DNA from: an uncultured Alphaproteobacteria bacterium
GTDB lineage: Bacteria > Pseudomonadota > Alphaproteobacteria > HIMB59 > GCA-002718135
Reading direction: 5' to 3'
Assembly (NCBI GenBank): GCA_902601455.1
Contig: CACKNC010000004.1
Location: forward strand, 21,184-85,183
Length of the DNA stretch: 64,000 bases
Shown here: piece by piece, positions 12,194 through 21,606 of the stretch
Numbering within the stretch: the stretch's first letter is position 1
How the letters are laid out: each line of letters opens with the position of its first letter
Notes under the pieces: generated by a model
Database searches by the model: none
Told to the model about the DNA's origin: nothing
The model's input: the letters and a program-made list of their open reading frames with translations, nothing else
Made by a program: the position numbers and the translations under genes

Positions 12194-13015
12194 ATGGCTC
12201 TATCCTTTAAAGTTAAAGCAATTTCACGTTCTCGATTTTTAAAGAATTTTTTAGTATCAATTATTTTTTTCTTATCTTTTTTTTTAATTTTTTTTTCAAA
12301 ATCAGAATATTTTTTAGTTAACAAATTTAAATCAATTTCTAATAATTATCTTTATCCAATCACTTCTTTTTTTGTGGCTCCAGTAAAAGTTATTTCCTAC
12401 ATTCAAACTGAATTATATGAATTTAGAAACTTAAAATTTGAAAATAATATATTAAAAGAAGAAGTCATACGTTTAAAAAAATGGCAAGCCTTGGCTATTC
12501 ACAATAATTCTGAAAATAAAGTACTTAAAAAATTACTTAATTCTACTGATAGCTCTCTTACGCTTATAAAAACTGCCTCTCTGATAAGTAGAAATGATTT
12601 TATGTTTAGTAAAATGATTAATATCAATGCTGGTATTAAAGATGGAGTTTTAAATGATATGGCTGTTGTCAACTACAGAGGATTAGTTGGTAGAACAATA
12701 GATACATCAATTGGAAACTCAAGAGTATTATTATTAACTGATCCAAATTCCTCTATTGCAGTAAAAACAATTTCTAATTCCAATTATTCCCTTCTTCAAG
12801 GATCTGATGATGGAATACATCTAGTAAGCACTTTTAATAAGGATGAAAAACTTCCTAGAGTTGGAGATTTAGTTATTACTAGTGGAAGTGCTCAAGTATT
12901 TCCTTCTAATATTTTGGTTGGTAAAATTGTTAAAGTTACAAAAGAAATTTTTTATGTATTACCTTTTGTAGATTTTAAGAATATTGACTATGTGCAAGTT
13001 GTTGAAAATAAATAA
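12194..13015 (+). CDS. mreC: rod shape-determining protein MreC
   Basis: Bitopic inner-membrane protein whose periplasmic beta-barrel domain binds PBP2 and activates the elongasome. The 273-residue product has one N-terminal membrane segment (about 18-38, Phe/Leu/Ile rich), a coiled-coil stretch (FRNLKFENNILKEEVIRLKK), and the MreC core with GLVGRTIDTSIGNSRVLLLTD and GDLVITSGSAQVFPSNILVG. Position directly between mreB and mreD supports the call. Overlaps mreD by TAATG. Confidence 0.93.
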   Translation: MALSFKVKAISRSRFLKNFLVSIIFFLSFFLIFFSKSEYFLVNKFKSISNNYLYPITSFFVAPVKVISYIQTELYEFRNLKFENNILKEEVIRLKKWQALAIHNNSENKVLKKLLNSTDSSLTLIKTASLISRNDFMFSKMININAGIKDGVLNDMAVVNYRGLVGRTIDTSIGNSRVLLLTDPNSSIAVKTISNSNYSLLQGSDDGIHLVSTFNKDEKLPRVGDLVITSGSAQVFPSNILVGKIVKVTKEIFYVLPFVDFKNIDYVQVVENK

Positions 13016-13503
13016 TGTTTCGACAGCTACTTAGTAGTCAAATTATAATATATCATCTTATCCTTTTTCTTTCCTTTTCTTTAAGTGTAAATTATTTCGT
13101 AGATCTAGTATTTATTAATTATTTATCATATGTATTATTTCACTTAACCTTAATTTATTTAGTGTTTTATTTTCTACATTTTTCTATTGTTCCAATATCT
13201 TTTTTGTATGGAATTTTTTTTGATATATTTCTAATCGATTATATTTCTCCTCATCTAATTTGTTTTTTAGTTTTTGTATTTTTATTTTACTATAGTAAAA
13301 AATATCTTCTAAATTTTTCTGCAAAAACAATTTCTTATATTATGCTAGGATTGACATTACTAATGTTTATATCAGAAGCATTATTAGCCAATATTTTTTT
13401 TAATTATCCAATTAATTATCAAAACTTAAGCTGGTTATTATTTACTTTGTTAATTGTTTTTTTTCCTTCTTTATTCATATTTTCTAAAATAGATAAATTA
13501 TAA
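13015..13503 (+). CDS. mreD: rod shape-determining protein MreD
   Basis: Small polytopic membrane partner of MreC. The 162 residues are almost entirely hydrophobic with about five predicted membrane helices and no soluble domain. Sequence identity alone would not name it, since MreD is poorly conserved, but size, topology and position between mreC and mrdA make the call firm. Both junctions overlap (TAATG), so it is translationally coupled to mreC and mrdA. Confidence 0.85.
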   Translation: MFRQLLSSQIIIYHLILFLSFSLSVNYFVDLVFINYLSYVLFHLTLIYLVFYFLHFSIVPISFLYGIFFDIFLIDYISPHLICFLVFVFLFYYSKKYLLNFSAKTISYIMLGLTLLMFISEALLANIFFNYPINYQNLSWLLFTLLIVFFPSLFIFSKIDKL

Positions 13504-15302
13504 TGTTTTATTCTGATCAAAAAAAACAAGTGAAATTATTAAATAGGCGTACTTTTTTTTTATTTCTAATAAAACTATCTCTTTTTTCGGTAGTCGGATG
13601 GCGTTTATATAATATTCAAATCTTAGACTCTTCAAAATATAAAACAATGTCAAAAAAAAATCAAATCGATCTAGAAATTTTATTCCCAATTCGAGGAGAG
13701 ATATTTGACAGAAATAAAGTTTTAATTGCAAAAAATGATAAAGTATATGATGTATACATAATTCCTGAGAATACAAAATCAATAAACAATACATTAAATG
13801 CATTGTCTCAGTTTATTGATATTGATTTTGTCAAAAGACGAAAAGTAATCGAATTGAGTAAAAAAGTTAAAAAATTTGAAAAAATAAAAATATTTGAGAA
13901 TATCCCTTGGTCAACATTAGAGAAAATAGAAACAAATAAATATAGTTTACAAGGAGTATTTATTGCTGAGGATTATTTACGTGTATACCCATACAAAGAT
14001 AATTTTTCACATTTACTTGGTTATATTAGTAAGCCAAATCAGCAAGAATTATCTCTCCCATTTATATCAAAAATGCCTAACCTCGATATAGGGAAAGAAG
14101 GATTAGAAAAATCTTTTAATCCAATTCTTGTCGGCAAAGCTGGGCAAAGAGAAATAGAAGTCAACTCTAATGGAAGAATAATAAGAGAAATTTCTAAAAT
14201 AGACAGTATTAAAGGAGAGGAAGTGTCACTTTCTATAGATCTTCGCATCCAAGAATACGCAATTAATTTACTCAAATCGCATAGAGCTGGCTCTATAAAT
14301 GTTTTAAATATTAAGAATGGCGAAATACTATGTATGGCATCTACACCAACATATGATCCAAATAAAATAATTCAAAAACCAAACAAAGAATATTGGGAAA
14401 GCATTTTGGCAAATACTTTATCACCTCTAACAAACAGAAGTATTCAAGGTTTATACTCTCCAGGCTCTACATTTAAAATGATTGTTGCTATCGCTGCATT
14501 AAAATACGGTATTATTAACACTGATACTACACATTCCTGTTCTGGCAAAATTGAATTTGGAGATAGATTATATCATTGTTGGAAAACAAATGGTCACGGT
14601 AAGATGAATGTGACTGAAGCCATTAAACAATCCTGCGATGTCTTTTTTTATGAAATTTCAAAAAAATTAGGTATAGATAAAATAGCTGAAGTTGCAAAGG
14701 ATTTTGGTCTTGGTCAATCTTACGGTATCTCGATGCCTAATCAAAAGACAGGAATTGTTCCAAATAAAAAATGGAAAAAAGAAAAAATGGGTGAAAGTTG
14801 GTATGCAGGAGAGACATTAATTTCTGCTATTGGTCAAGGTTTTGTTTTAACTAACCCTTTTCAATTAGCTGTAATGACATCAATCATTGCTTCTAATGGT
14901 AAAATTATTGAGCCCACGATTATCAAAAGTAGTGGTGTGAGTTTTAAAACCAATGATAAATATTATGAAGAAATTAAAATAATAAAAAAAGCTATGTATA
15001 AGGTGGTAAATGAGAATAAAGGTACTGCCTTTAAGTCAAGACTCCAAAGTATTAAATTTGCTGGCAAAACAGGAACTTCTCAAGTTAGAAGAATATCTTT
15101 ATCTGAAAGAGAAAGTGATGATTTTAGAGAAAAAGAACAAGAATGGAAGAATAGAGATCACGCATTATTTGTCGGATACATGCCTCATGATGATCCTAAA
15201 TATGCTATCTCCGTGATTATTGAACACGGTGGCTCGGGAGCATCTACTGCTGCCCCTATTGCGAAACAAATTTTTAATTATATTAATGAGCTAGAAGCAT
15301 GA
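13503..15302 (+). CDS. mrdA: peptidoglycan DD-transpeptidase PBP2
   Basis: Class B penicillin-binding protein that cross-links lateral-wall peptidoglycan in the elongasome. The 599 residues have an N-terminal membrane anchor (about 17-36), a PBP dimerisation domain starting near FPIRGEIFDRN, and a transpeptidase domain with the active-site S-T-F-K (Ser322, Lys325), SCD (377-379) and KTG (522-524). The SCD middle motif is the usual PBP2 variant. Followed by its SEDS partner rodA with an ATGA overlap, as in most rod operons. Confidence 0.96.
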   Translation: MFYSDQKKQVKLLNRRTFFLFLIKLSLFSVVGWRLYNIQILDSSKYKTMSKKNQIDLEILFPIRGEIFDRNKVLIAKNDKVYDVYIIPENTKSINNTLNALSQFIDIDFVKRRKVIELSKKVKKFEKIKIFENIPWSTLEKIETNKYSLQGVFIAEDYLRVYPYKDNFSHLLGYISKPNQQELSLPFISKMPNLDIGKEGLEKSFNPILVGKAGQREIEVNSNGRIIREISKIDSIKGEEVSLSIDLRIQEYAINLLKSHRAGSINVLNIKNGEILCMASTPTYDPNKIIQKPNKEYWESILANTLSPLTNRSIQGLYSPGSTFKMIVAIAALKYGIINTDTTHSCSGKIEFGDRLYHCWKTNGHGKMNVTEAIKQSCDVFFYEISKKLGIDKIAEVAKDFGLGQSYGISMPNQKTGIVPNKKWKKEKMGESWYAGETLISAIGQGFVLTNPFQLAVMTSIIASNGKIIEPTIIKSSGVSFKTNDKYYEEIKIIKKAMYKVVNENKGTAFKSRLQSIKFAGKTGTSQVRRISLSERESDDFREKEQEWKNRDHALFVGYMPHDDPKYAISVIIEHGGSGASTAAPIAKQIFNYINELEA

Positions 15303-16399
15303 ATTTAGAAAAGATAAAAAATTTAAATTATTTGCTTATTTTTCTTCTTATTCTTATTTCGTTTATTGGTGCTGCAGGATTGTATTCAGCTGCTGATGGA
15401 TCATATCAACCATGGGCTTCAAAACATTTGTTAAGGTTCTATGTATTTTTATTAATGGCAATTGTAATTAGTTTAATAGATATAAAAATTATTTATAAAT
15501 ATTCCTATGCTTTATTTGGTTTATCATTACTTTTATTAATTTCTGTAGAAATTATTGGTGTACTTGGAAAAGGAGCAACAAGGTGGATTAGAGTTTTTGG
15601 ATTCAGTATACAACCTTCCGAACTCGTCAAGATTACAATTATATTAGCTTTGGCAAAATTTTATCATGATATTAAATTTGAAAATATTAAAAAAACTATT
15701 TACCTTTTTTTTCCTTTCTTAATTTTAAGTGTCCCCTTTGGTTTCGTTGTAATTCAGCCAGATTTAGGGACATCTCTAAGTATCTTAATATTGGGTACTT
15801 TCATTCTTTTTCTAGTAGGCATTAGATTATGGAAGTTTATCCTTGGTTTAATTTTATCTATTGTCTCTATCCCAATATTTTTACAATCTATTAAACCTTA
15901 TCAACGAGATCGTATTATTTCATTTCTTAATCCAGAGTCTGATCCTTTGGGAAAGGGTTATCAGTTGATTCAGTCCAAAATTGCCCTGGGCTCAGGTGGA
16001 GCAACAGGAAAAGGTTTTTTGCAAGGAACTCAATCCTATCTTGAATATCTTCCTGAAAAACAAACAGATTTTATATTCACTCTTATTGGTGAGGAATTTG
16101 GATTTCTTGGAACGATTTTTATTATTTTTCTTTTTATTCTGTTAATTGGTGTTTGTTACTTTATTAGCATAAAATGTTTTCACACCTATGGAAGAATATT
16201 GGCTTTGGGTGTTGCATCCAATATTTTTATTTATGTTTTTATGAATATCGCCATGGTATCAGGTCTTATGCCAGTTGTGGGGATTCCGCTCCCTTTGATT
16301 TCTTATGGGGGATCAGTCATGTTATCCATAATGATATCGATAGGATTAGTATTAAATGTTGAACTTAATTATAATTACAAAAAATTAGATAATGCTTAA
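15299..16399 (+). CDS. rodA: SEDS peptidoglycan glycosyltransferase RodA
   Basis: Polymerises lipid II glycan strands with PBP2. The 366-residue protein has about ten membrane helices and the SEDS signatures GKGATRWIRVFGFSIQPSE, VIQPDLGTS, GKGFLQGTQSYLEYLPEKQTDF (split over two segments) and GLMPVVGIPLPLISYGGS near the C-terminus. The short length and pairing with mrdA favour RodA over FtsW. The 3' end overlaps the start of livG by eight bases, so the rod and liv operons may share a transcript. Confidence 0.96.
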   Translation: MNLEKIKNLNYLLIFLLILISFIGAAGLYSAADGSYQPWASKHLLRFYVFLLMAIVISLIDIKIIYKYSYALFGLSLLLLISVEIIGVLGKGATRWIRVFGFSIQPSELVKITIILALAKFYHDIKFENIKKTIYLFFPFLILSVPFGFVVIQPDLGTSLSILILGTFILFLVGIRLWKFILGLILSIVSIPIFLQSIKPYQRDRIISFLNPESDPLGKGYQLIQSKIALGSGGATGKGFLQGTQSYLEYLPEKQTDFIFTLIGEEFGFLGTIFIIFLFILLIGVCYFISIKCFHTYGRILALGVASNIFIYVFMNIAMVSGLMPVVGIPLPLISYGGSVMLSIMISIGLVLNVELNYNYKKLDNA

Positions 16400-17162
16400 A
16401 ATAAAACATCTCAACAAAAGCTTCGGTGGTCTAAAAGCCGTTAATAATGTTAATTTAGAGATAGATAAAGGATCTATAACAGGATTAATTGGACCCAATG
16501 GCGCAGGTAAAACAACTTTATTTAATACAATTGCAGGTTTGTATGCTCCAGATAACGGTGAAGTTTATCTTGAAAAAAAAAATATAGCGGGATTAAAACC
16601 TCATGAGTTATTTAGTATGGGGGTATTACGTACTTTTCAAATTGCTCATGAATTTTCTTCTCTTACAGTTTTGGAAAATTTAATGATGGTTCCTGGAAAT
16701 CAACGTGGAGAGAAATTAATATATGCACTCTTTAGTGATAAGGCGGTTAAAAAAGAAGAGGAAGAAATACGTGCTAAAGCAATTGAAGTTATAGAATTCC
16801 TTAACTTAAAACATTTAACGCAGGAGATTGCTGGCAATCTATCAGGGGGTCAAAAAAAATTACTTGAACTTGGTAGAACTATGATGGTGGAAGCAAATTT
16901 AGTTTTATTGGATGAGGTTGGAGCAGGTGTAAATAGAACTCTCTTGAATGAAATTTCTGATGCTATTCTAAGGCTTAATAAAGAGAGAAATTATACGTTT
17001 TTTGTTATCGAGCATGATATGGATTTAATAGAAAAAATTTGTGATCCAGTCATCGTTATGGCAGAAGGAAGTGTCTTATTTGAAGGTAAATTTTCTGATG
17101 TTAAATCCAATGAAGAAGTCATTGAAGCTTATCTAGGTAGAGGATTAAAAAATAAAAAATAA
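16392..17162 (+). CDS. livG: branched-chain amino-acid-type ABC transporter ATPase LivG
   Basis: One of two ATPase subunits of a hydrophobic-amino-acid ABC importer. The 256-residue protein shows Walker A GPNGAGKTTL (about 34-43), the ABC signature LSGGQKKLLELGR and a Walker B VLLDEVGAG, plus the LivG-typical C-terminal tail ending in EVIEAYLGRG. The Walker B reads DEVGAG, as is common in LivG proteins. Substrate is inferred from family; urea or amide importers share this architecture, but no urease or amidase genes are nearby. Confidence 0.93.
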   Translation: MLKIKHLNKSFGGLKAVNNVNLEIDKGSITGLIGPNGAGKTTLFNTIAGLYAPDNGEVYLEKKNIAGLKPHELFSMGVLRTFQIAHEFSSLTVLENLMMVPGNQRGEKLIYALFSDKAVKKEEEEIRAKAIEVIEFLNLKHLTQEIAGNLSGGQKKLLELGRTMMVEANLVLLDEVGAGVNRTLLNEISDAILRLNKERNYTFFVIEHDMDLIEKICDPVIVMAEGSVLFEGKFSDVKSNEEVIEAYLGRGLKNKK

Positions 17163-17866
17163 TGATTAGTTTGATTGGTAATAACTTAACAGCAGGATAT
17201 GGGGGTGTTGATATAATAAAAAATATTACACTTGAGGTTAAGCAAGGAGAGATTGCAGTTATAGTTGGGCCAAATGGTGCAGGTAAATCAACTGCGATGA
17301 AAGCTTTATTAGGTATGTTAAAATTAACTGATGGATCGGTTAGCTTTGCTGAAGATGATATTTCTAGTATGTTGCCCCAAGATCGTGTTAATTTAGGAAT
17401 CGCTTTTGTTCCTCAAACAAATAATGTTTTTACAGGTATGAGCGTGGAAGAAAATTTAGAAATGGGTGGATTTATAAGGACAGATGATATTAATCACACA
17501 ATTGAAGATATTTATAATCTTTTTCCAGTTCTTAAAGAAAAAAGAAATCAAAATGCTGGAGAATTATCGGGTGGTCAACGTCAACAAGTGGCTTTTGGTA
17601 GAGCCTTAATGACAAAACCAAAAATTTTAATGCTTGATGAGCCAACAGCTGGTGTATCACCTATTGTCATGGATGAATTATTTGCACGCATAATTGAAGT
17701 GGGAAAAACAGGTGTAGGAATTTTAATGGTAGAGCAGAATGCTAAACAAGCTTTAAGCATTGCTGATAGAGGTTATGTTTTGGTAAATGGAAAAAATAGT
17801 AGAGAAGGTAGTGGGCAAGATCTACTCAATAATCCTGAAGTAAGAAAATCATTTTTAGGAGGTTAA
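17162..17866 (+). CDS. livF: branched-chain amino-acid-type ABC transporter ATPase LivF
   Basis: Second ATPase of the importer. The 234-residue product has Walker A GPNGAGKSTAMK, signature LSGGQRQQVAFGRAL, Walker B ILMLDEPTAGVSP and the switch-region VEQNAKQAL, the standard LivF pattern (with LivF-type VEQN rather than EHDM of LivG). It overlaps livG (TAATG); its last codons contain GGAGG, which serves as the ribosome-binding site of livH one base downstream. Confidence 0.94.
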   Translation: MISLIGNNLTAGYGGVDIIKNITLEVKQGEIAVIVGPNGAGKSTAMKALLGMLKLTDGSVSFAEDDISSMLPQDRVNLGIAFVPQTNNVFTGMSVEENLEMGGFIRTDDINHTIEDIYNLFPVLKEKRNQNAGELSGGQRQQVAFGRALMTKPKILMLDEPTAGVSPIVMDELFARIIEVGKTGVGILMVEQNAKQALSIADRGYVLVNGKNSREGSGQDLLNNPEVRKSFLGG

Positions 17867-17867
17867 T

Positions 17868-18881
17868 ATGACAGATATTATAAACTCTATTGTTGTCCTT
17901 CTTAATTTTGTGATTATTCCGGGATTATCATATGGCTCTCAATTAGCTCTAGGTGCTCTTGGTGTTACTTTCGTTTATGCTATACTTCGATTTGCAAACT
18001 TTGCGCACGGTGAACTGATGTCTTTTGGTGCGATGATTACTATTCTATTTACCTGGTTTTTCCAATCACAAAATATTGGATTAGGTATCTTACCTACAGC
18101 ACTTATTGCATTGCCATTTGGAATTTTAGCTACCATTATATTAGGTTTACTCTCTGATAAATTTGTTTTTAAATATTATCGAAAACAAAAAAGTGTTCCA
18201 GTTGTTTTGGCTATGGTTTCTATTGGTGTTATGTTTGTTGTTAATGCGATTATTAGGATTATTGTTGGTACGGAAACGATAAAGTTCTCTGACGGTCAAA
18301 AATTCATTATGAAAGCAAAACAATTTAAAGTGATGACGGGGTTAAATGAAGGATTAGCTTTAAAATCTTCACAAGTTATTACTATTCTCATTACAATAGC
18401 ACTCTTAATATTCACTTTCTGGTTTTTACAAAAAACAAAAACAGGAAAATCTATGCGTGCTTTTTCAGATAATGAAGATTTAGCATTATTATCAGGAATA
18501 AATCCCGACCGAGTTGTATTTATTACATGGCTAATTGTTGGAACATTAGCGTGTGTTGCTGGAACTTTATACGGCTTGGATAAAAGTTACAAACCCATCA
18601 TTTATTTAAATCTAGTGCTACCAATATTTGCTTCTGCTATTGTTGGCGGAATTGGCAGCCCTTTTGGAGCAGTGCTAGGTGGGTATGTCATTGCCTTTTC
18701 AGAAATCATGGTCACCTATGCATATAAAAAATTTTTTAAATATTTATTACCCGAAAATTTAGAGCCATCAAGTTTGATACAATTACTATCTACTGATTAT
18801 AAGTTTGCTGTCTCATTTACTATTCTTGTTATTGTTTTATTAATTAGGCCATCAGGAATCTTTAGAGGAAAGGTATTGTAA
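17868..18881 (+). CDS. livH: branched-chain amino-acid-type ABC permease LivH
   Basis: Membrane subunit of the importer. The 337 residues contain about eight helices and the LivH signatures ALGVTFVYAILRFANFAHGE near residue 30 and the C-terminal VGGIGSPFGAVLGGYVIAFSE segment. Preceded by GGAGG in the end of livF. It is somewhat longer than the ~300-residue norm because of a loop near the C-terminus (KKFFKYLLPENLEPSS). Overlaps livM. Confidence 0.93.
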   Translation: MTDIINSIVVLLNFVIIPGLSYGSQLALGALGVTFVYAILRFANFAHGELMSFGAMITILFTWFFQSQNIGLGILPTALIALPFGILATIILGLLSDKFVFKYYRKQKSVPVVLAMVSIGVMFVVNAIIRIIVGTETIKFSDGQKFIMKAKQFKVMTGLNEGLALKSSQVITILITIALLIFTFWFLQKTKTGKSMRAFSDNEDLALLSGINPDRVVFITWLIVGTLACVAGTLYGLDKSYKPIIYLNLVLPIFASAIVGGIGSPFGAVLGGYVIAFSEIMVTYAYKKFFKYLLPENLEPSSLIQLLSTDYKFAVSFTILVIVLLIRPSGIFRGKVL

Positions 18882-20251
18882 TGAGATTTGATAAGTACGA
18901 ATGGACTGCAATATCTATTATGATTTCTTTATTTATTTTAGTTGGTTTTATTCAAGGTTGGTCTGTTAGTTTAGTAATTCTGAATATGTGTATTATCTCC
19001 GCTATAATGACCATGGGTGTAAATATTTCATGGGGGTACGCGGGTGTTATTAATTTTGGTGTAATGGGTTTTTTAGCGATGGGCGGTTTAGCAGCTGTTC
19101 TTGTATCATATCCACCGATTAAAGAAGCTTGGCACGTTGGTGGATCAGGACTTGGAATAAGTTTTGTTTTATTAATTTGTTTGGTTACGGCGGTATATTT
19201 TATAAGTAAGGTAGTTGAAAAAAAATCTTATAAATATTGGTTAAACGGTTTAGTTATTTTTTTTGGTATTATCATAATTAGGTATTTTTTCTTAAACGCT
19301 ACAAGTAGAATTGAAGAAGTTGACCCTGCTTTAGCAGGATTTTTAGGAGGAGCTAACTTACCGATTATCTTTTCTTGGGCTGTTGGTGGTTTCTTTGCGG
19401 GTGGTGTGGCATTTTTAATTGGAAAAGTAGCTCTTGGTTTACGCTCTGATTATTTAGCCATTGTGACACTTGGGATTTCGGAAATAGTCGTTAGTGTTCT
19501 AAAACACGAAGAGTGGTTGTCACGTGGAGTTAAAAACGTTATCGGTCTTAAAAGACCTGTACCTTATGAGATTAATCTGCAAGCGTCTGATTGGTTTATT
19601 AATATTGTTACATGGTTCAATTCATCAAAACTAAACAAAATTATTGATACTGATCAAAAACAAGAAATGCTAAATGATTTAATAATTAATAGCTCAAGCT
19701 TGTTTGTTAAACTAAATTACGCAATATTATTTTTTGTTGTGATGATCGTTATTTACTATTTTGCTAACAAAGCTCAGATTTCTCCTTGGGGGAGAATGAT
19801 GCGCGCAATTCGTGATAATGAAGTCTCCGCAAATGCGATGGGAAAAGATATTGTAAAGCAACATTTGATTATTTTTGTGATCGGTGCAGCAATTGTAGGT
19901 GTAGCAGGGGCGATGCTTGTAACATTAGATGGTTTATTTACTCCTTCTGGTTACAGACCACTTCGATTTACTTTTATTATATGGATAATGGTTATTGTTG
20001 GTGGGAGTGGTAATAATCTTGGTGCTATCTTTGGAGGATTTGTTATTTGGTTTGCTTGGATTGAAGTAGCGCCTTTGACAACATTTTTAATTAATATTTT
20101 TACTTCAGGATTAGATCCTCAAAATGCTATTCGTTTACATTTATTAGATAGTGTGCCTTATTTTAGATATTTATTAATGGGTATGGTATTACTTCTTATA
20201 TTAAGATACCGACCAAAAGGTATTATTCCTGAAAAAGTCAGACACTCATAA
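18881..20251 (+). CDS. livM: branched-chain amino-acid-type ABC permease LivM
   Basis: Second membrane subunit. The 456-residue protein has around ten helices and LivM motifs: NISWGYAGVINFGVMGFLAMG near 50, GLRSDYLAIVTLGISEIV near 187, MMRAIRDNEVSANAMG and VGGSGNNLGAIFGGFVIW. It is long for the family because of an extra hydrophobic segment at about 95-150 and a soluble loop around 230-280; the reading frame is intact. The gene ends at a bidirectional terminator facing livK. Confidence 0.93.
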   Translation: MRFDKYEWTAISIMISLFILVGFIQGWSVSLVILNMCIISAIMTMGVNISWGYAGVINFGVMGFLAMGGLAAVLVSYPPIKEAWHVGGSGLGISFVLLICLVTAVYFISKVVEKKSYKYWLNGLVIFFGIIIIRYFFLNATSRIEEVDPALAGFLGGANLPIIFSWAVGGFFAGGVAFLIGKVALGLRSDYLAIVTLGISEIVVSVLKHEEWLSRGVKNVIGLKRPVPYEINLQASDWFINIVTWFNSSKLNKIIDTDQKQEMLNDLIINSSSLFVKLNYAILFFVVMIVIYYFANKAQISPWGRMMRAIRDNEVSANAMGKDIVKQHLIIFVIGAAIVGVAGAMLVTLDGLFTPSGYRPLRFTFIIWIMVIVGGSGNNLGAIFGGFVIWFAWIEVAPLTTFLINIFTSGLDPQNAIRLHLLDSVPYFRYLLMGMVLLLILRYRPKGIIPEKVRHS

Positions 20252-20265
20252 TAATTCTTTTTAAT

Positions 20266-20297
20266 AAAAAAACCCAGCTCATTAAGCTGGGTTTTTA
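20266..20297. terminator. bidirectional rho-independent terminator between livM and livK
   Basis: A perfect 8-bp stem ACCCAGCT (20272-20279) / AGCTGGGT (20285-20292) with a five-base loop, preceded by an A-run and followed by TTTTT. The A-run and T-run make it active in both directions, which fits the convergent livM and livK genes. It is the clearest GC-rich hairpin terminator I found in the window. Confidence 0.92.
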
Positions 20298-20322
20298 TAT
20301 ATAAGTTATTTATTAAATAATA

Positions 20323-21504
20323 TTATAACGCACCTACAGTTACAAAAGTACCACCAGAAACCTCTAGTTCCTTAAAGGCACCTGCAGCATCTCCAAATAC
20401 GTTAAATTCAACATCAGTTGCACCTTGATAATCAATATCTTTACCAGCTGCAAGCATTTGCAAACCATAAGCTAATTGACCTGGATTTATAACAACTCCA
20501 GGAGCATTAGATACTTTACTAATATTACTCAAGATAGATTTTCTATCAGCTGAACCACCTGCTTGAATTGCTAGAGCAATAATTGCAGCAGCATCATAAG
20601 ACTCACCCACATATGGAGCACTTCCATCCATGCCATTAGCAGCAGCTAGCTCACCAAATTTAGCAGAACCTTTAGAAATTGCACCTGGCATAGAACCAAA
20701 TGATCCTTCAAGATCAGCACCAATATTATCAACAATTGATTGTCCAATCATACCATCAGAAAGTACAAATGTATCAAAAGCACCAGAATCAAGAGATGCC
20801 TCAATCATACCTTTTCCACCATCATCAATATAACCGATAACTAGTAAAGCATCACCACCAGCAGATGCTAAAACACCTACTTCTGATGAATAATCTGCTT
20901 TTCCATCTTCATGTGAAGCAGAAGCTGTAATAGTTCCTCCACCTGAAGCAAAAGCAGCTTCAAATACTTCTGCCAGACCTTTACCATAGTCATTGTTTGT
21001 GTAAGTTACAGCAATACTTTCAATACCTCTCTTAAGAGCTAAATTAGCTAGAACTTTACCACCCATTGCATCAGAAGGAGCAGTTCTCCAGAACGTTCCA
21101 TTATCAGCAATTTTACTTAAACCAGGTGAAGTTGCAGAAGGAGATACCATAAGCACTCCATTTGGTACAGCTACGTTAGCATTGATAGCTCCAGTTACAC
21201 CAGAACAGTCAGCACCCATGATAGCAGATACACCATCAGCAACTAGTTGTTCAGCAGCAGCCGTCGCTGCAGCAGAGTCAACACAAGTTGAGTCAGCTTC
21301 AAGTATTGTGAAAGTCTCACCACCAAGTAAATTTCCAGAATTTGAAGCTTCTAGAAATGCCAATTTTGCTCCATCTTTCATAGCAGGAGTTAGAGATTCA
21401 ATTGGACCGGTGAAACCTAAAATAATACCAACTTTAATTTCAGCTAAAGCAGCAGTCGAAATAGACGACAAACTAATAATAGCTGCAACAAGTAATTTTT
21501 TCAT
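20323..21504 (-). CDS. livK: branched-chain amino-acid-type ABC substrate-binding protein LivK
   Basis: Periplasmic binding protein that delivers substrate to LivFGHM. The 393 residues begin with a signal peptide (MKKLLVAAIISLSSISTAALA) and the type I periplasmic-binding fold start IKVGIILGFTGPIESLTP; GADCSGVTGAINANVAVPNGV and ATSPGLSKIADNG follow the family pattern. A strong ribosome-binding site (GGAGGAAAT) lies just before the ATG, unlike most genes here, fitting the high synthesis expected for a binding protein. It has its own transcription unit, convergent with livM. Confidence 0.94.
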   Translation of the reverse strand: MKKLLVAAIISLSSISTAALAEIKVGIILGFTGPIESLTPAMKDGAKLAFLEASNSGNLLGGETFTILEADSTCVDSAAATAAAEQLVADGVSAIMGADCSGVTGAINANVAVPNGVLMVSPSATSPGLSKIADNGTFWRTAPSDAMGGKVLANLALKRGIESIAVTYTNNDYGKGLAEVFEAAFASGGGTITASASHEDGKADYSSEVGVLASAGGDALLVIGYIDDGGKGMIEASLDSGAFDTFVLSDGMIGQSIVDNIGADLEGSFGSMPGAISKGSAKFGELAAANGMDGSAPYVGESYDAAAIIALAIQAGGSADRKSILSNISKVSNAPGVVINPGQLAYGLQMLAAGKDIDYQGATDVEFNVFGDAAGAFKELEVSGGTFVTVGAL

Positions 21505-21606
21505 ATTTCCTCCGAGAAATTATTTTTTTTATATAGATCAAATTAATTCCAAGGTACAGAAATCAATGATATTGAAAAGCTAAAATTAGCAATAAAATTG
21601 ATAAAA

